This document shows, one piece after another, positions 62,859 through 64,000 of a stretch of 64,000 bases of DNA (its first letter is position 1; each line of letters starts with the position of its first letter). The notes under the pieces were generated by a model. That model was not told the origin of the DNA and did no database searches. It saw only the letters and a program-made list of their open reading frames with translations. The position numbers and the translations under genes are program-made. The stretch spans positions 1 through 64,000 of the forward strand of contig JAJDEI010000095.1 of the NCBI GenBank assembly GCA_029259845.1. Direction: 5' to 3'. Source of the stretch: Planctomycetaceae bacterium. Lineage in GTDB: Bacteria > Planctomycetota > Planctomycetia > Planctomycetales > Planctomycetaceae.

Positions 62859-63446
62859 TTATTGTGAGTCGGGTGCGTTCCCGAGCGTTGGGTTGTTGGC
62901 GTATCCGTATAGGAGACCGACAATGCCGACGGCGACGATGTCGTCGCCGTCGAATTCGAGGAGAATCTGGGGGAGCGCCTGCGTGGCGTGCCCGGCGACG
63001 ACCATGCCGTGCCGCGTCAAATCGAACGTCGTCAAATGCTCCGGGCAGGGGCCGGCGACTTTGTATTGGGCGTTGTAGATTCCCTCGATATCCCCTCCCA
63101 TGTGCGTACAGCGACTGCTGAAGGCGACGACGTCCTGATCCTCGCCGATCCCGCCGCCCGCCTTCTCGCCCAGCTTGACGAGCATGCAAGTATTGATTGC
63201 ATTTTCCCCGCCGTAGTCAAACATCACCGGCACGTCGGCCTGCAATTCGGAGAGCCGGCCGATCGGGGTGCGGGACAGCGTCGTCAGCTCAGCGGGTGTC
63301 TGGGGGTCCTGTCCCCAGACGCGCCCCGGAAACACATCCCCCAGCACGACCGTCGCCGTGGTGGCACCAGTGACGGCGAGGAAATGACGGCGCGACAGGC
63401 AGTCGCCGAGGCACGGCCCGGTGAGTGAAGAAGGCGTTGTGGGCAT
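62859..63446 (-). CDS. Rieske iron-sulfur subunit, Tat-exported (AioB-like; IdrB possible)
   Basis: A 195-residue small subunit with a twin-arginine signal (LSRRHFLAVTGATTATVVLG, residues 18-36). The 2Fe-2S Rieske ligands are C113-T-H115 (SRCTHMGGDIEG) and C134-P-E-H137 (PCPEHLTTFD). It passes electrons from the molybdenum subunit to a c-type cytochrome. The ATG at 63446 fits because it places the Tat motif near the start; in-frame residues to 63485 are unlikely. It precedes the large subunit by 9 bases, so they are one transcript. Confidence 0.93.
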   Translation of the reverse strand: MPTTPSSLTGPCLGDCLSRRHFLAVTGATTATVVLGDVFPGRVWGQDPQTPAELTTLSRTPIGRLSELQADVPVMFDYGGENAINTCMLVKLGEKAGGGIGEDQDVVAFSSRCTHMGGDIEGIYNAQYKVAGPCPEHLTTFDLTRHGMVVAGHATQALPQILLEFDGDDIVAVGIVGLLYGYANNPTLGNAPDSQ

Positions 63447-63834
63447 TGTTTGTCCCAAGGAATCGCGAATTGAGTGACACACCAACCTTTTGAAATGTTG
63501 GGAAGAATGGGAACGCTAATCTTCGCTAATCGAGACGAATGACTCGTTGGTACTCAATCGTTGTTCGGAAATTAGCGTCGATGAGTGGGAATTAGTGCTC
63601 CTGAAAACAGGACGGAAGTGGATGGGGCGCGACTTGGGTCGCACACGTGACAGCAGGGGTCTACGACTGGGGCCATGGACGATTTCTCCGGACCCGACAC
63701 GGCCCCAGAGAACGAGGTTGAGGGTCCATCAACTCGCAAGAGCGCCCCAGCCACCCTCCGCTCCTGAGGGACTGCGAAACAATTTCTTTCTTAAGTCGTG
63801 CCTCACCCCAACCTTTCAACGCTTCCATGTCGAA
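63447..63834. other. Intergenic region upstream of the Rieske gene
   Basis: 388 bases, containing the repeat 63617-63757 and, at 63519-63600, a loose inverted pair around GCTAATCTTCGCTAATCGA and GGAAATTAGCGTCGATGAGTGGGAATTAGTG. No gene was seen. Confidence 0.5.
63617..63757. repeat. Inverted repeat with GTGGNTGGGGCG arms, copy 2
   Basis: GTGGATGGGGCG at the left faces CGCCCCAGCCACCC at the right (one mismatch), with TGGGGCCATGGAC inside. Same family as 16299-16439. Confidence 0.72.
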
Positions 63835-64000
63835 TCATTCGGCCGCCGGCTCCGTTTCGTCGAATTCGATCGCCTGATATTCCGGCAATTCGGGAACCGG
63901 GATGCGAATTTCGTCGCCGCTGAGCGCGTACAGGAACTCGGCCAATGCGAACTTCTCGTCTTCGGTCAGGTTGAGTGGTTGGATGAGATCGCTTTGGTTC
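63835..64000 (-). CDS. C-terminus of a cytochrome c / di-haem peroxidase-like protein (partial)
   Basis: 54 residues reading in from the right edge and ending at a TGA (63835-63837). The segment LIQPLNLTEDEKFALAEFLYALSGD is the typical C-terminal helix of cytochrome c domains, including di-haem cytochrome c peroxidase/MauG proteins (LTxxEKxxLxxFLxxLxG). The tail IPVPELPEYQAIEFDETEPAAE is acidic. The haem-binding CxxCH would lie outside the window. It is on the same strand as and upstream of the Rieske/molybdenum pair, so it is a likely electron partner or a peroxidase. Confidence 0.68.
   Translation of the reverse strand, partial: NQSDLIQPLNLTEDEKFALAEFLYALSGDEIRIPVPELPEYQAIEFDETEPAAE

Noticed and set aside
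60252-62867. 871-residue forward ORF opposite the molybdenum subunit
   Set aside because: Long open antisense frames are common in GC-rich genes; the minus-strand frame has the Cys cluster and cofactor motifs.

Overview
The window reads as part of a planctomycete chromosome. The evidence is the mix of gene families: two DUF1559 prepilin-like proteins, DUF1570 and DUF1573 proteins, three sulfatases, a GYF_2 protein, methanofuran-type C1 genes (mfnB, fhcB and an MfnE-like kinase), a CT398-like zinc ribbon next to rpoD, and intergenic DNA full of palindromic repeats. Base composition is GC-rich throughout. I saw no rRNA, tRNA, CRISPR array, intact transposase or prophage. All calls come from reading the sequence; no database search was run.

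Layout. 0.3-6.1 kb: a LuxR-type regulator with a degenerate receiver, a Tat-exported sugar-phosphate isomerase-like protein, a secreted coiled-coil protein, archaeal-type prolyl-tRNA synthetase, and hisI-hisG. 6.5-12.1 kb: methanofuran/C1 genes (amino-acid-kinase MfnE-like, mfnB, a translationally coupled exported D-aminoacylase-like amidohydrolase, fhcB) and larE. 12.7-18.2 kb: HlyD-type adaptor, serine beta-lactamase-family hydrolase, two STAS-like proteins, a lone LutC-like protein, DUF167. 18.5-23.1 kb: dnaG, rpoD and a CT398-like zinc-ribbon gene on the minus strand. 23.6-24.8 kb: a compact candidate restriction-modification pair, an Eco29kI-like GIY-YIG nuclease tail-to-tail with a DPPH-type DNA methyltransferase. 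26.1-33.4 kb: a Tad/Flp pilus block (tadV, tadE, cpaB, tadG, cpaF, tadB, tadC) whose intergenic gaps carry closely related palindromes. 33.6-37.9 kb: DUF1573 protein, glucose-dehydrogenase-like enzyme, membrane Ser/Thr kinase with HEAT repeats.

38.0-47.3 kb looks like a sulfated-compound catabolic locus. A sulfatase and an AraR-like GntR/LacI chimeric regulator lie on the minus strand. Divergent from them are a DUF1559 protein, a lipoprotein, two more sulfatases and an MFS transporter, with a perfect inverted repeat in the divergent promoter region. 47.5-51.0 kb: murB, a small HTH protein, and an overlapping blaI-M56 peptidase-DUF1559 operon. 51.2-59.9 kb: a GT2-GT83 fusion glycosyltransferase, an anti-sigma-like protein, Hsp20, a GYF_2 membrane protein, DUF2071, and a DUF1570 metallopeptidase-like protein. 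60.1-64.0 kb: a Rieske/molybdopterin oxidoreductase pair of the arsenite oxidase family (AioBA-like), preceded at the window edge by the C-terminus of what looks like a cytochrome c or di-haem peroxidase. That arrangement makes iodate reductase (Idr) a serious alternative to arsenite oxidase.

Several families of imperfect inverted repeats, some nested one inside another, occupy most of the longer intergenic gaps. They are the most distinctive non-coding feature of the window.
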